A DNA stretch of 64,000 bases from an uncultured Clostridia bacterium (GTDB taxonomy: Bacteria; Bacillota; Clostridia; Christensenellales; Borkfalkiaceae), in NCBI GenBank assembly GCA_934271255.1, contig CAKQQS010000002.1, positions 185,055 through 249,054 on the forward strand, read 5' to 3'. The translations under genes were made by a program, and so were the position numbers. How positions within the stretch are numbered: position 1 is the first letter of the stretch; each line of letters starts with the position of its first letter. The notes beneath the pieces were generated by a model. It searched no databases. It was not told where the DNA came from and worked only from the letters and a program-made list of their open reading frames with translations. Shown one piece after another: positions 25,238-33,906 of this stretch.

Positions 25238-26031
25238 TTTCTTTTCTTCTTTTTAGCGTCTTTTTGTTTTCTCTTTAAATATTGCTTATATTTTTTCGGA
25301 TCTTTTTTAATTTCTCGCTCGTGTACCAAAGCGGGATTCTGAACGCTCTTTCCGCCGTAAATATACTGCGACGTTTCGTTTAACGCGTTCAATTGTTGTT
25401 TTGCTTTATATCCGCCGTAAACGTACGGAATAAACGTCGACAAAATCGAGAACGGCACGCCTATCAGCATAAAATAAACCGTAGAGTTTTGCCACCCTTG
25501 CGAACCGAAAAACGCTATGGGCGCAAACGGGGTGTAATACAATGAATAAAGAATCCTTATTATACCGCCGAAACTACCGAAAGAGGTTAATTGTTCGACG
25601 TATTTTTCCTGTTCGCTGTTCCACACTTGTTTATAAACGGGTAGGTTGCAAGCGTGTAAAATACCGTAAACCAAAACTAAAAGTATCAAAGGAATTACCG
25701 CAATCAAACCGTACAATACGCCTTTATACGCGGAAAACTCTTTTTCGTATTCTATTCTGGTACCGTCGCTTAACCTGTCGATATTGTCGTACAAGGCTTT
25801 ATTAGCGTAAGTAGTTTTCATTTCTTCGGCGCCGACGGATTTATAGTATACGAAAATAAGCAATGCGTAAAATCCGAGCGCGACTATACCCAAAAGGGTT
25901 ATAAAATAATAATATTTTTCGTTGATAAGTAAAATCAATATACCTATCGGGCACATTATGAGAGTATACAAAAGCGAGAACAACCCCGTTTTTAAAATAT
26001 ATTTTATTATTTTACCTACGTCTTTTTTCAT
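25234..26031 (-). CDS. Hypothetical membrane protein with lysine-rich tail
   Basis: 265 residues, family not recognised. Hydrophobic segments at about 10-33, 36-60, 103-128, 165-185 and 190-210; the last 35 residues are very basic (KKDPKKYKQYLKRKQ and a poly-Lys end). ATG 26029-26031 with GGAG seven bases upstream is preferred over an in-frame TTG at 26043. First gene of the operon that includes rsmD, coaD, rarA, the two-component pair and fbp. Confidence 0.65.
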   Translation of the reverse strand: MKKDVGKIIKYILKTGLFSLLYTLIMCPIGILILLINEKYYYFITLLGIVALGFYALLIFVYYKSVGAEEMKTTYANKALYDNIDRLSDGTRIEYEKEFSAYKGVLYGLIAVIPLILLVLVYGILHACNLPVYKQVWNSEQEKYVEQLTSFGSFGGIIRILYSLYYTPFAPIAFFGSQGWQNSTVYFMLIGVPFSILSTFIPYVYGGYKAKQQLNALNETSQYIYGGKSVQNPALVHEREIKKDPKKYKQYLKRKQKDAKKKKRK

Positions 26032-26063
26032 ATCAAACTCCAAGTCTTCAAGTATACTAATTT

Positions 26064-26092
26064 ATTATAACATTATTTTAACGCGCTGTCAA
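26064..26092 (-). promoter_or_regulatory. Promoter of the rsmD-coaD-rarA-fbp operon
   Basis: Minus strand: TTGACA (26087-26092), 17-base spacer, TATAAT (26064-26069), about 35 bases before the first ATG. Confidence 0.88.
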
Positions 26093-26101
26093 AGTTTTTT
26101 C

Positions 26102-26133
26102 AAAAAAAGACGCGTTACATAGCGTGTAACGCG
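26102..26133 (-). terminator. Terminator after alr
   Basis: 9-bp stem CGCGTTACA/TGTAACGCG (26111-26119 with 26125-26133), five-base loop, then T7 on the minus strand. Confidence 0.88.
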
Positions 26134-26141
26134 AATTAAAA

Positions 26142-27155
26142 TCAAACCAAATATTCGTATTTTGCGTTCCGAGTGAGCGCGCATAGTATTTCGTAAGGAA
26201 TCGTTCCGTTTTCTTTGGCTAAAACGTCGGCGTTTTTCTCTTCGTTCAAGATAGCGTAAGTATACTCTTTTTCGCCGTTTACGGCAAACACGTTCATACA
26301 CGAGCGATTGACTGCGGTTTTGAAATCGTACCGCACGCCGTCGGCGTAACCACCTTCGACAAGGGAAACTTTTCCGCAGAAATTCGTCTTGAAGTCCCCG
26401 TACAAAAAAGGTTGGTTTTTCTTTAACGTTTTTACGTCTAAAACGGACGAGTTTATTTCCATGCATTTTTTAAGGGTAATCTTGCTCGTTTCAAATGGCG
26501 TATATCCATAAATCATCAACCCTATTCTTACCATATCCAGATGATACAACTTTCCCAAAAGAGTTCCGCCGCTTGCAGAAATATGCCGAACGGCGTCGGG
26601 GAAAATACGTTTCGTCAGTTTGCACGGAAGAACGAATTTCATAAGTTGTCTTTTTGCGCTTTGCTCGTTTACAGGGTTATACAAATGAGAGTAAATACCC
26701 GTAACTTCCACGCATCCCGATATTTTAGCATTTAACAAAATCGCTTGCAACTCTTTTTCGTTTTGTATACCGAATCTATTCATTCCCGTGTCGTATTTTA
26801 TATGCACGTAAGCCGTTTTTCCTATTCTTTTCGCCACGTTTCTTACGGTTATAAATTGCTTAAAAGAACATATCGACGTGGTAACGTTATAAAACAACGC
26901 TCGGTCTATATCTTTATCGGGCATTAAAACCAAAACGGGCTTATCGATACCCGAAAGCCGTAAATCAACCCCTTCTGCAATCGAAGATACCGCAAAATAA
27001 TCGACTTTGTCGTTAAGTCGGTCGGCAACTTTTTCTTTTCCGTGTCCGTAGGCGTTCGACTTTACTACCGCGCAAAACTTTTTATCGCCTATAAGTTTTT
27101 TAATCTCGCCAACGTTAAAATCAATCTTTTTTAAATCAACCGTCGCTTTAATCAT
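26142..27155 (-). CDS. alr: Alanine racemase
   Basis: PLP enzyme making D-alanine for peptidoglycan. From ATG 27153-27155 the product has 337 residues, shorter than the usual 365-390. The PLP lysine is Lys32 in AVVKSNAYGHG (usually KANAYGHG). HIKYDTGMNRFG, HISASGG and MVRIGLMIYGY mark the barrel; the second catalytic tyrosine lies in EGGYADGVRYD; TIPYEILCALT ends the C-terminal domain. Neither this ATG nor an upstream ATG at 27179 has a ribosome site. It has terminators on both sides, so it is probably transcribed alone. Confidence 0.9.
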   Translation of the reverse strand: MIKATVDLKKIDFNVGEIKKLIGDKKFCAVVKSNAYGHGKEKVADRLNDKVDYFAVSSIAEGVDLRLSGIDKPVLVLMPDKDIDRALFYNVTTSICSFKQFITVRNVAKRIGKTAYVHIKYDTGMNRFGIQNEKELQAILLNAKISGCVEVTGIYSHLYNPVNEQSAKRQLMKFVLPCKLTKRIFPDAVRHISASGGTLLGKLYHLDMVRIGLMIYGYTPFETSKITLKKCMEINSSVLDVKTLKKNQPFLYGDFKTNFCGKVSLVEGGYADGVRYDFKTAVNRSCMNVFAVNGEKEYTYAILNEEKNADVLAKENGTIPYEILCALTRNAKYEYLV

Positions 27156-27180
27156 AATAAAATATATGCGAAACGGCATG

Positions 27181-27208
27181 AAAAAAGACGAGAAAGTTAT
27201 CTCGTCTT
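27181..27208 (-). terminator. Terminator after degV pair
   Basis: Stem AAGACGAGA/TCTCGTCTT (27185-27193 with 27200-27208), then T6 on the minus strand. Confidence 0.85.
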
Positions 27209-27219
27209 AGTATTTATCA

Positions 27220-28095
27220 TCAGTCTAAATAATTATCTACCGCAAGAGCGACAGCCAGCGCGCCTTCGCCGATATGACAAGTTACGCTTAAAGAAAGCGG
27301 ATCTATTCCGCCAAACCGTATCGACGGAAAACGGTCTTGCAATTCTTGCGCGAACGACAACGCGTTTTCGTAATTGTTGGTATGCGCCACAGACATAACC
27401 AAACAACCTTTTTCGTATACTTCTTTAAGTTTGCCTTTTATATCCTTTTCGACCGCCTGTATCATAAACGTTTGCGCTTGTTTTACGGTACGAGCAAGCG
27501 CGAGCCTTTCAAACTTACCGCCGTCGGACGTTAAAACGGGCTTAATTTTCAAAACGCTTCCTATCAACGCGGCGGCAGGGTTTATTCTTCCGCCCTTTTT
27601 CAGATACTTCAAATCGTCGACCATAATATATACGGACGAAAGTTTTGAAGTGTTTTCCAAATAGGTTTTTATGTCGACGGCGTTTTTTCCTTTTTCCGCC
27701 ATTTTCAACGCTTCAAAAACGCTTTCTTTCAGCGTTACTGATATTCTTGTATTGTCAACGACGACGACTCTGCCGCCGAAATCCTTGCATAACGCTTTCG
27801 CCGTTTCGCAAGAACCCGAAAGTCCCGACGACATAGGAATATAAACTATGCTTTTCGTATTTTCAAGCATTTTTTTAAACCTTTCCTGCAAATCGTATGC
27901 GGAAGGTTGCGCCGTCATTATGTCGACGTCTTGTCTTAATAGTTGAAAAAACTTGTCTTGCGACAAGTTTACGTTTTCAAAATACTCTTCGTCGTTTATA
28001 AAAAACGGCATCGGTATTATGGTTACGCCCAACTTTTCTGCGAGTTCTTTGTCAATGCCGGCGTTAGAGTCGGTAACAATTTCTATTTTTTTCAT
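27220..28095 (-). CDS. DegV-family fatty-acid-binding protein (second copy)
   Basis: 291 residues. DegV/FakB proteins hold a fatty acid and present it to FakA kinase. Seen: EIVTDSNAGIDKELAE at the start, MTAQPSAYDL (usually TSQPS), VYIPMSSGLSGSCETA, LKYLKKGGRINPAAALIG and the ligand-site CHIGEGALAVA near the end. It follows a paralogous degV gene by 12 bases; the two probably differ in lipid preference. No FakA gene is in the window. Confidence 0.9.
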   Translation of the reverse strand: MKKIEIVTDSNAGIDKELAEKLGVTIIPMPFFINDEEYFENVNLSQDKFFQLLRQDVDIMTAQPSAYDLQERFKKMLENTKSIVYIPMSSGLSGSCETAKALCKDFGGRVVVVDNTRISVTLKESVFEALKMAEKGKNAVDIKTYLENTSKLSSVYIMVDDLKYLKKGGRINPAAALIGSVLKIKPVLTSDGGKFERLALARTVKQAQTFMIQAVEKDIKGKLKEVYEKGCLVMSVAHTNNYENALSFAQELQDRFPSIRFGGIDPLSLSVTCHIGEGALAVALAVDNYLD

Positions 28096-28107
28096 TGTTA
28101 GTACCCG

Positions 28108-28971
28108 TTATTTTAACGTCGTAGTCTTATCTCCGTCGTTAAAGTACAAAATGCCGAGCGTGTTCGGTCCGCAATGGCTCGATACGGTCGAATTTGCGGT
28201 GCTCGTCAATATGTTGGTAAAACCGTTAGCCGTCAATTCCGCTCTGACGTTTTCGACAATATTACCCATATCGGAAGAAGAGTACGTGATGAAAATTATA
28301 CTCTTGTCGGCGTTGGGATAATCTTTCAACGTGTCTTTTACGTAAGAATTAACTACGCTTTCTATATTGCCGCGATATTTTCTGTCGTTAGTCATTTTAC
28401 CGTCTTTTACGATAATTCTCGGGTGAATCTTTAAAAGGTTCGCGCCGAACGCGACGAGCGCGCTGCATCTTCCGCCCTTTCTTAAATATTCGAGCGTGTC
28501 AAGAACGAAACTTACCTGCAAATATTGTTTTCTGCCTTCTAAAATATTAAAAATCTCTTCGGCTGTTTTACCTTCGTTCGCCAAAACTCTGCCGTATATA
28601 CACAAAAGCGCGATACCCGTAGACAACGTGCGTGAATCGACAACGAAAACGTTGTTTAATTTGGACGCCGCGCTTTTAGCGTGTTCGTACGCGCTCGACA
28701 TACAAGACGAAAGCGAAACGTGAACGATTGCGTCGTGGTCTTTGAGTAAGTTTTCAAAATGTTCCGTAAACTCGAACTCGTTTACGGCATTCGTTTTCGG
28801 CAAAACTTTCGTTTTAGCCGTATAAGCGTATATTTCTTCCGCTTTGATTTCACCGTCAAAATACGATTTGTCGCCAAGCGTAATTCCGTAAGGTAAAACA
28901 GAAATGTCGTATTGTTGCAATAATTCTTTTTGTATATCCACAGTTGATTCAGCCGAAATAGCGATTTTCAT
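28108..28971 (-). CDS. DegV-family fatty-acid-binding protein (first copy)
   Basis: 287 residues. Seen: IAISAESTVDIQKELLQ, the loop KTNAVNEFEFTEHF in place of the TSQPS motif, VHVSLSSCMSSAYEHA, LEYLRKGGRCSALVA and the end SSHCGPNTLGILYF. It is clearly DegV-fold, but the fatty-acid loop differs from the downstream copy. First gene of a two-gene unit with its own promoter inside the 3' end of queH. Confidence 0.88.
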   Translation of the reverse strand: MKIAISAESTVDIQKELLQQYDISVLPYGITLGDKSYFDGEIKAEEIYAYTAKTKVLPKTNAVNEFEFTEHFENLLKDHDAIVHVSLSSCMSSAYEHAKSAASKLNNVFVVDSRTLSTGIALLCIYGRVLANEGKTAEEIFNILEGRKQYLQVSFVLDTLEYLRKGGRCSALVAFGANLLKIHPRIIVKDGKMTNDRKYRGNIESVVNSYVKDTLKDYPNADKSIIFITYSSSDMGNIVENVRAELTANGFTNILTSTANSTVSSHCGPNTLGILYFNDGDKTTTLK

Positions 28972-29054
28972 ATTGTAATCTCCGTTTGTTAAATATTATA
29001 GCGTAATCGAACGCTCCGTTCGGGCGACGACAACGTGCGCCGACCCTATATGAA

Positions 29055-29083
29055 ATATTAAAATATTATAAAAGTTATGTCAA
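29055..29083 (-). promoter_or_regulatory. Promoter of degV pair
   Basis: Minus strand: TTGACA (29078-29083), 17-base spacer, TAATAT (29055-29060). The -35 box overlaps the TGA stop of queH. The leader of about 75 bases holds a small hairpin CGAACG/CGTTCG near 29009-29023. Confidence 0.75.
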
Positions 29084-29691
29084 GCGTTTTCGCTCAATTC
29101 TCTTGCGAAAATGCACCCGCAGTAGTTTTGACGGTATATTTTCAACTCTCTGCACAATTCTATCGAGCGTTTATACCCGTCTTTTTTCTTAAAGTCGGCG
29201 AACAAAAACTTTACGCCGTACCGTTCCATACAATCTCTGCCATGCTCGTTCAAACTCTCGGCGTCTTTAAGCGGACTTATTGATAACGTTGTGGAAAAAT
29301 AATCGAATCCGTTTTCTTTGGCGTATTTACAAGCGTTTTCGATACGCATAAACGTGCATACCTTACACCTTTTGCCTCCTTCTTTTTCTCTTTCCAGACC
29401 CGAAACTTTTTGAAAATATTCATTTGGGTCGTAATCGCATTTTATAAGCCCGACGGCAAAACGCTCCGCTAATTTTACCAAGTTGTCGTAACGTTTTTCG
29501 TATTCTGCTTCCGGATATATGTTCGGGTTGAAATAATAAAGCGTTACGTTAAAATAATCTTTCAGTCTTTCAACGACAGCCGAAGCGCACGGCGCGCAAC
29601 ACGCATGCAGCAAAAGAGTCGGCTTTTTATCAAGCCGTTCTATTTTTTTAAGTTCTTCCGTCAACAGATTGTCGTAATTCGTTTTGTTCAT
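29080..29691 (-). CDS. queH: Epoxyqueuosine reductase QueH
   Basis: Last step of queuosine synthesis in tRNA: reduces epoxyqueuosine to queuosine. 203 residues, DUF208 family. Cysteine sets for the Fe-S and metal centres are visible: HACCAPC, CKVC and YCGC; SPLKDAESLN and YRQNYCGC are family signatures. It overlaps the peptidase gene by four bases. It is the non-homologous alternative to cobalamin-dependent QueG. Confidence 0.95.
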   Translation of the reverse strand: MNKTNYDNLLTEELKKIERLDKKPTLLLHACCAPCASAVVERLKDYFNVTLYYFNPNIYPEAEYEKRYDNLVKLAERFAVGLIKCDYDPNEYFQKVSGLEREKEGGKRCKVCTFMRIENACKYAKENGFDYFSTTLSISPLKDAESLNEHGRDCMERYGVKFLFADFKKKDGYKRSIELCRELKIYRQNYCGCIFARELSENA

Positions 29692-30386
29692 AATTTTTCT
29701 TTTATCAATTCGTTGCCCGATAAAGTTATCTTATAGGCGTTTTTGTTTTCCGTAACGACTTTCGTAAACTCTTCGTCGACGAACTCTATCGCGCAGTCGT
29801 TTTCAACCGCGTAAGAAAAAGGTATTTTACTGTCGATTATCGCTTTATCGAAATCGGTTATTCTATCGTCGTAATGCGGACACATACAACCCTTTAACGT
29901 ACCTACGCCGTCGTACAGATTATACTCGCCGACATCTTTCAAATCGTGGTCGGAATACATCTTTTCAAAATGAAATATCGCGCCTGCCGATAACCCGACT
30001 ATGATTTTCTCGTCAAGATACGCTTGCTTCAATATATCTAAAAAACCGTTCTCTTTCCATTTTTCAAGCATATAAAGAGTATCTCCGCCGCCGATATATA
30101 TCGCGTCCGCATTGGCGACTTTGTCTTTGATTTTATCCATATTCATTTCGCCGTACACCATCAAAGCGACTTCCGCTTTTATATCGAAAACGGAGGTGTA
30201 CGTTTTTCTGAAACTGTTAAAGTAAGGCATGCTGTCGTGGCTTGCCGTTCCTACGAACAAAGCGTTGCCCCTACCGCCGTTTGCCTTTTCTTTTATCAGC
30301 CCCGCGACGTATTCGTCTATTTTTAAAGTGGTCTTATTTTTAATTTCACCGCCACCTATCGCAATAATTCTTCTCATATTTTTCAC
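29688..30386 (-). CDS. Peptidase S51 (dipeptidase E-like)
   Basis: 232 residues. Class I amidotransferase-like fold with the nucleophile elbow GLSAGAI (catalytic Ser), a preceding IYIGGGDTLYML, and an acidic/His pair in the region CMCPHYDDR. Family members cleave Asp-X dipeptides or cyanophycin-type substrates; the substrate here is unknown. It starts at GTG 30386, overlapping the exporter stop as GTGA, or at ATG 30377. Confidence 0.85.
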   Translation of the reverse strand: MKNMRRIIAIGGGEIKNKTTLKIDEYVAGLIKEKANGGRGNALFVGTASHDSMPYFNSFRKTYTSVFDIKAEVALMVYGEMNMDKIKDKVANADAIYIGGGDTLYMLEKWKENGFLDILKQAYLDEKIIVGLSAGAIFHFEKMYSDHDLKDVGEYNLYDGVGTLKGCMCPHYDDRITDFDKAIIDSKIPFSYAVENDCAIEFVDEEFTKVVTENKNAYKITLSGNELIKEKL

Positions 30387-32116
30387 GCATGCGAAAAACT
30401 GCTCGTGTAAAGTTCCGTATATAAACCGTTAAGTTTAATCAGTTCTTCGTGAGTGCCTTTCTCCATAATTTTTCCTTTGTCCATAACTAAAATCAAATCC
30501 GCTTTTTCGATAGTCGATAATCTGTGCGCGACTATAAACGAAGTTCTTCCTTTCGCCATTTTGTCAAAAGATTTTCTTATCTTGACTTCCGTCCTTACGT
30601 CTACGAAAGACGTCGCTTCGTCAAGTATAATCATGTCAGGAATATACAGCATTGCCCTTGCGATACAGATAAGTTGCTTTTGTCCTTCCGAAAGGTTTAC
30701 GTTTTCGCCGATTACGGTATCTAAACCGCCCGTCAAACGCTTTACGAAACTTTCTGCGTGCGCTTGCTTTATCGCTTGCCAGACTTCGTCGTCCGTTGCC
30801 ACTCTGCCGAAGGTAATATTATCTCTGACAGTTCCCGTAAACACGAAACTGTCTTGTAAAACCATACCGAAAGAAGTACGCAACGACGCTCTGTTAAGTT
30901 CTCTTATATCGTTGCCGTCCATCAATACTTGTCCGTCGTCGACGTCGTAAAAACGCATCAGAAGATTGATGAGCGTCGATTTCCCGCTACCCGTTCTTCC
31001 GACGATAGCGACCGTCTGCCCTTTCTTTGCCGTTACGTTAAGGTTTTCGATAAGCGGTTTTTCTTTGACGTACGAAAAACTCACGTCTTTAAACTCTATC
31101 TCTTTGCTGCCTTTTGTAAGAACGAGCGCGTTGTCGTCGTCTTTTTCTTCTTTGTCGCAATCGAAAATCCTTGCTACTTTTTCAAAAGAAGTAGCCGCGC
31201 TTTCGAGTTCCGTAAACACGTCGCTGATTTCGTTAAACGGTTTTGCGTATTTTTGAGCGTAAGTCAAAAACACCGTCAAAGTACCGACGGTAAGCGAAAA
31301 CGCCCCGCCGTTGATTATCGACAACGCCCCGATAAGCGCCGTCAACATATAGATGATATTATTGACGAATCTCGTAGTCGGGTTAGGAAGCGACGAGAAA
31401 AAAATCGCTTTTATCGACGTTTTTTCGAGTTTTTCGTTTATAGCGTCGAACCCGTCTTCCGCTCGTTGCTGATAATTGAATATTTTATATACCTGCGCCG
31501 AAGCCGTCGCTTGTTTAACCTTTGACGATATTTCTCCGCGCAAATCTGATTGCTTTTTAAAATATTTGTGAGTGCCTTTACTGATAAACGTGGCAAGTAT
31601 CAAAGATAACGGCGTTATACAAACTACGATAAGCCCTATCTTATAATTCATCGTCATCATAATGACGATAGTTGCAAGTATCGTAAAAATACCCGTAAAC
31701 AGTTGCGTAAAGCAAAGTAAAAGTCCGTCCGAAATCTCTGCGATATCTACGACCATTGTAGAAATTAAATCACCCGATTTCATTCCGTCGATAAACCCGA
31801 CTTTGGCTTTCAACAAATCGTTAAACGCTTGCTTTTTTATATCTCTTACAGCAAGATATGTTATTTTTGAAGCGATGGTTTCGGTCAACCATTCAAAAAA
31901 CAAATAACCCAAAGTAAGAGAACCTATCAAGGCGCATTTTCTCAAAACCGCGTTTATATCGGTAATATTATCTATCGCCTTACCTATTAAAATTACGGAC
32001 GTAAGCGAACAAAACACCGAAACGAGCGCCGACAAAATAAGCAAAACAATAAGCAACGGGTGTTTGAACGCGTACGAAAACAATCTGAAAAGCGGTTTTT
32101 TTGAAATCTTATTCAT
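30383..32116 (-). CDS. ABC exporter half-transporter with degenerate signature
   Basis: 577 residues: six-helix membrane domain (about 1-320) and an ATPase domain. Walker A GRTGSGKST and Walker B MIILDEATS with catalytic Glu are intact, but the signature reads LSEGQ, not LSGGQ. Its partner gene overlaps by 8 bases and has the complementary defect (Asp for catalytic Glu). Together they fit heterodimeric exporters of the BmrCD/LmrCD/TM287-288 kind, lipid or drug exporters with one active ATP site. Substrate unknown. Confidence 0.9.
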   Translation of the reverse strand: MNKISKKPLFRLFSYAFKHPLLIVLLILSALVSVFCSLTSVILIGKAIDNITDINAVLRKCALIGSLTLGYLFFEWLTETIASKITYLAVRDIKKQAFNDLLKAKVGFIDGMKSGDLISTMVVDIAEISDGLLLCFTQLFTGIFTILATIVIMMTMNYKIGLIVVCITPLSLILATFISKGTHKYFKKQSDLRGEISSKVKQATASAQVYKIFNYQQRAEDGFDAINEKLEKTSIKAIFFSSLPNPTTRFVNNIIYMLTALIGALSIINGGAFSLTVGTLTVFLTYAQKYAKPFNEISDVFTELESAATSFEKVARIFDCDKEEKDDDNALVLTKGSKEIEFKDVSFSYVKEKPLIENLNVTAKKGQTVAIVGRTGSGKSTLINLLMRFYDVDDGQVLMDGNDIRELNRASLRTSFGMVLQDSFVFTGTVRDNITFGRVATDDEVWQAIKQAHAESFVKRLTGGLDTVIGENVNLSEGQKQLICIARAMLYIPDMIILDEATSFVDVRTEVKIRKSFDKMAKGRTSFIVAHRLSTIEKADLILVMDKGKIMEKGTHEELIKLNGLYTELYTSSFSHA

Positions 32117-33836
32117 TTCCGCCTCCTATCGATTGCAAATCGCAAATCTCTTTGTATTCTTCGCAAGTTTCGTAAAGGTCGGCGTGTTTACCGAGCCCCG
32201 CAATCTTGCCGTCTTCAAGTACCAAAATCTTGTCTGCGCCCATAACCGAACTGACTCTTTGCGATATTATCAAAACGGTCAGGTCTTGAATGTTTTTGAG
32301 GTTTTTTCTCAAACTCAAATCGGTTGCGTAATCAAGCGCGGAAAAACTGTCGTCAAGAATAAGTATCTCCGATTTTTTAGTCAACGCTCTCGCTATATTC
32401 AGTCTTTGTTTCTGCCCGCCCGAAAAGTTTGTTCCGCCTTCTAAAACGGCTGTATCAAGCCCGTCTTTTTGCATAACGAAATCGTACGCCATTGCCGTTT
32501 TCAAGGCTTCCAGCATATCGTCTTCGGTTGCGTCGGGATTCGCTACTTTAAGGTTGCTTTCAACCGTACCGTCGAACAAATCGAATCGCTGAAACGCTAC
32601 GGATATTTTTTTGCGAAGTTGGTCGTTTGAATATGCGTTTATATCGACGCCGTCGATTTTTATTTTTCCTTCGTCTATTTTATACAGTCCCGAAATCAAA
32701 TTGATTAAAGTTGTTTTTCCGCTACCCGTACCGCCGATAATTCCTATCGTTTCGCCCGTTTTTACGTCGAACGACACGTTTTCGAGCGTTGAAGTCTGAT
32801 CGTTATACGAAAAACTTACGTTTTCAAAACTTATAGTACCCTTTTCGTTCGTTTCCAAATCGCCGTTTCCGTTAAGGTCTTCCGACAAAGGCACCGATAA
32901 AAACTCGTTTAATCTTATCGCCGACGCTTGCGCTTTCGACAGTAATATTATCATATTAGACAATACGAATATCGCGTTTAAAATCTGCAAAATATAGTTT
33001 ACCATTGCGGTAATTTCGCCGGCCGTCATTATTCCCGTTTTTACTTTGCCGACGCCTAAATAAACGACGACTATAATCATAAGGTTTGCTATTACGTAGG
33101 TAAGCGGATTTAACAAAGAAGATATTTTCGACGCGCCTATTTGCTTTTTTGCAAGGTTATCGCTCAGTTCGTCGAAATTGCGTCTTTCACCGTCTTCGGC
33201 GTTGAAAGCCCTTATTACCTTAACGCCTTCTACGTTCTCCTTGGATATTCGGGAAATATCGTCGTTGTCTTGCTGTATAGACTTGAATCTCGGAACTGTG
33301 AGTTTACCTATAAACCATACTATAAAAAGTATTACAGGAACGCCGACTAATATGATTATTCCCATATAAACGTTGAGTATAAAAGACGAAATTATAGCGC
33401 CGATTATAATAAAGGGCGCACGTAAAAACAATCTTAAAAACCTGTTTACGCCGTTGGAAACCTGATTTATGTCCAGCGTGAGTTTGCTGACGATACTCGA
33501 TTGTCCGAGCCTGTCTATATCGGCAAGGGACATTCTGTTTAATCTGTAAAAACATTCTTTACGCAAAACCGTGCCGATACCGACGCCTGCGACTGCCGAA
33601 AAATATTGCGCTATCAAAGCGACCGTAAGCCCCAAGACGCCCATACCGAGCATTAACGCGGTGTACTTGTATACAAGCGCTTTGTTAGGCGTACCGCCGA
33701 CGTTTATGCCTTTATCTATAATCAGCGACGTTAAAATAGGTATAACAATCTCGAAACTCGCTTCCAGAAACTTGAAAAGCGGAGCGACGATACATTGTAT
33801 TTTATAATTTTTCAAATATTTAATCAGTTTAAACAC
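32109..33836 (-). CDS. ABC exporter half-transporter with non-canonical Walker B
   Basis: 575 residues, GTG start with AAAGGA ten bases upstream. Six membrane helices (about 1-310), then Walker A GGTGSGKTT, canonical signature FSGGQKQR, and Walker B ILILDDSFSALD, with Asp in place of the catalytic Glu. This is the standard asymmetry of the degenerate half in heterodimeric ABC exporters; the partner is encoded just downstream. First gene of an operon that continues into pepE-like and queH. Confidence 0.9.
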   Translation of the reverse strand: MFKLIKYLKNYKIQCIVAPLFKFLEASFEIVIPILTSLIIDKGINVGGTPNKALVYKYTALMLGMGVLGLTVALIAQYFSAVAGVGIGTVLRKECFYRLNRMSLADIDRLGQSSIVSKLTLDINQVSNGVNRFLRLFLRAPFIIIGAIISSFILNVYMGIIILVGVPVILFIVWFIGKLTVPRFKSIQQDNDDISRISKENVEGVKVIRAFNAEDGERRNFDELSDNLAKKQIGASKISSLLNPLTYVIANLMIIVVVYLGVGKVKTGIMTAGEITAMVNYILQILNAIFVLSNMIILLSKAQASAIRLNEFLSVPLSEDLNGNGDLETNEKGTISFENVSFSYNDQTSTLENVSFDVKTGETIGIIGGTGSGKTTLINLISGLYKIDEGKIKIDGVDINAYSNDQLRKKISVAFQRFDLFDGTVESNLKVANPDATEDDMLEALKTAMAYDFVMQKDGLDTAVLEGGTNFSGGQKQRLNIARALTKKSEILILDDSFSALDYATDLSLRKNLKNIQDLTVLIISQRVSSVMGADKILVLEDGKIAGLGKHADLYETCEEYKEICDLQSIGGGNE

Positions 33837-33857
33837 GATAATTTTTTCCTTTCGTAT

Positions 33858-33885
33858 ATTTTAGCACATTTTGAGTAAAAAACAA
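33858..33885 (-). promoter_or_regulatory. Possible promoter of exporter operon
   Basis: Minus strand: TTGTTT (33880-33885), 16-base spacer, TAAAAT (33858-33863). The -35 match is weak, but the position before the GTG start and ribosome site fits. Confidence 0.4.
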
Positions 33886-33906
33886 ACAAAATACAACCCG
33901 TTTTTA

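Noticed and set aside
29692..29760. preQ1 riboswitch before queH
   Set aside because: queH overlaps the upstream peptidase gene by four bases, and there is no leader sequence to hold an aptamer.
30929..31525. Plus-strand open frame opposite the ABC exporter gene
   Set aside because: Its translation is very rich in Arg, Phe and Val, as expected from antisense reading; the exporter motifs on the other strand are unambiguous.
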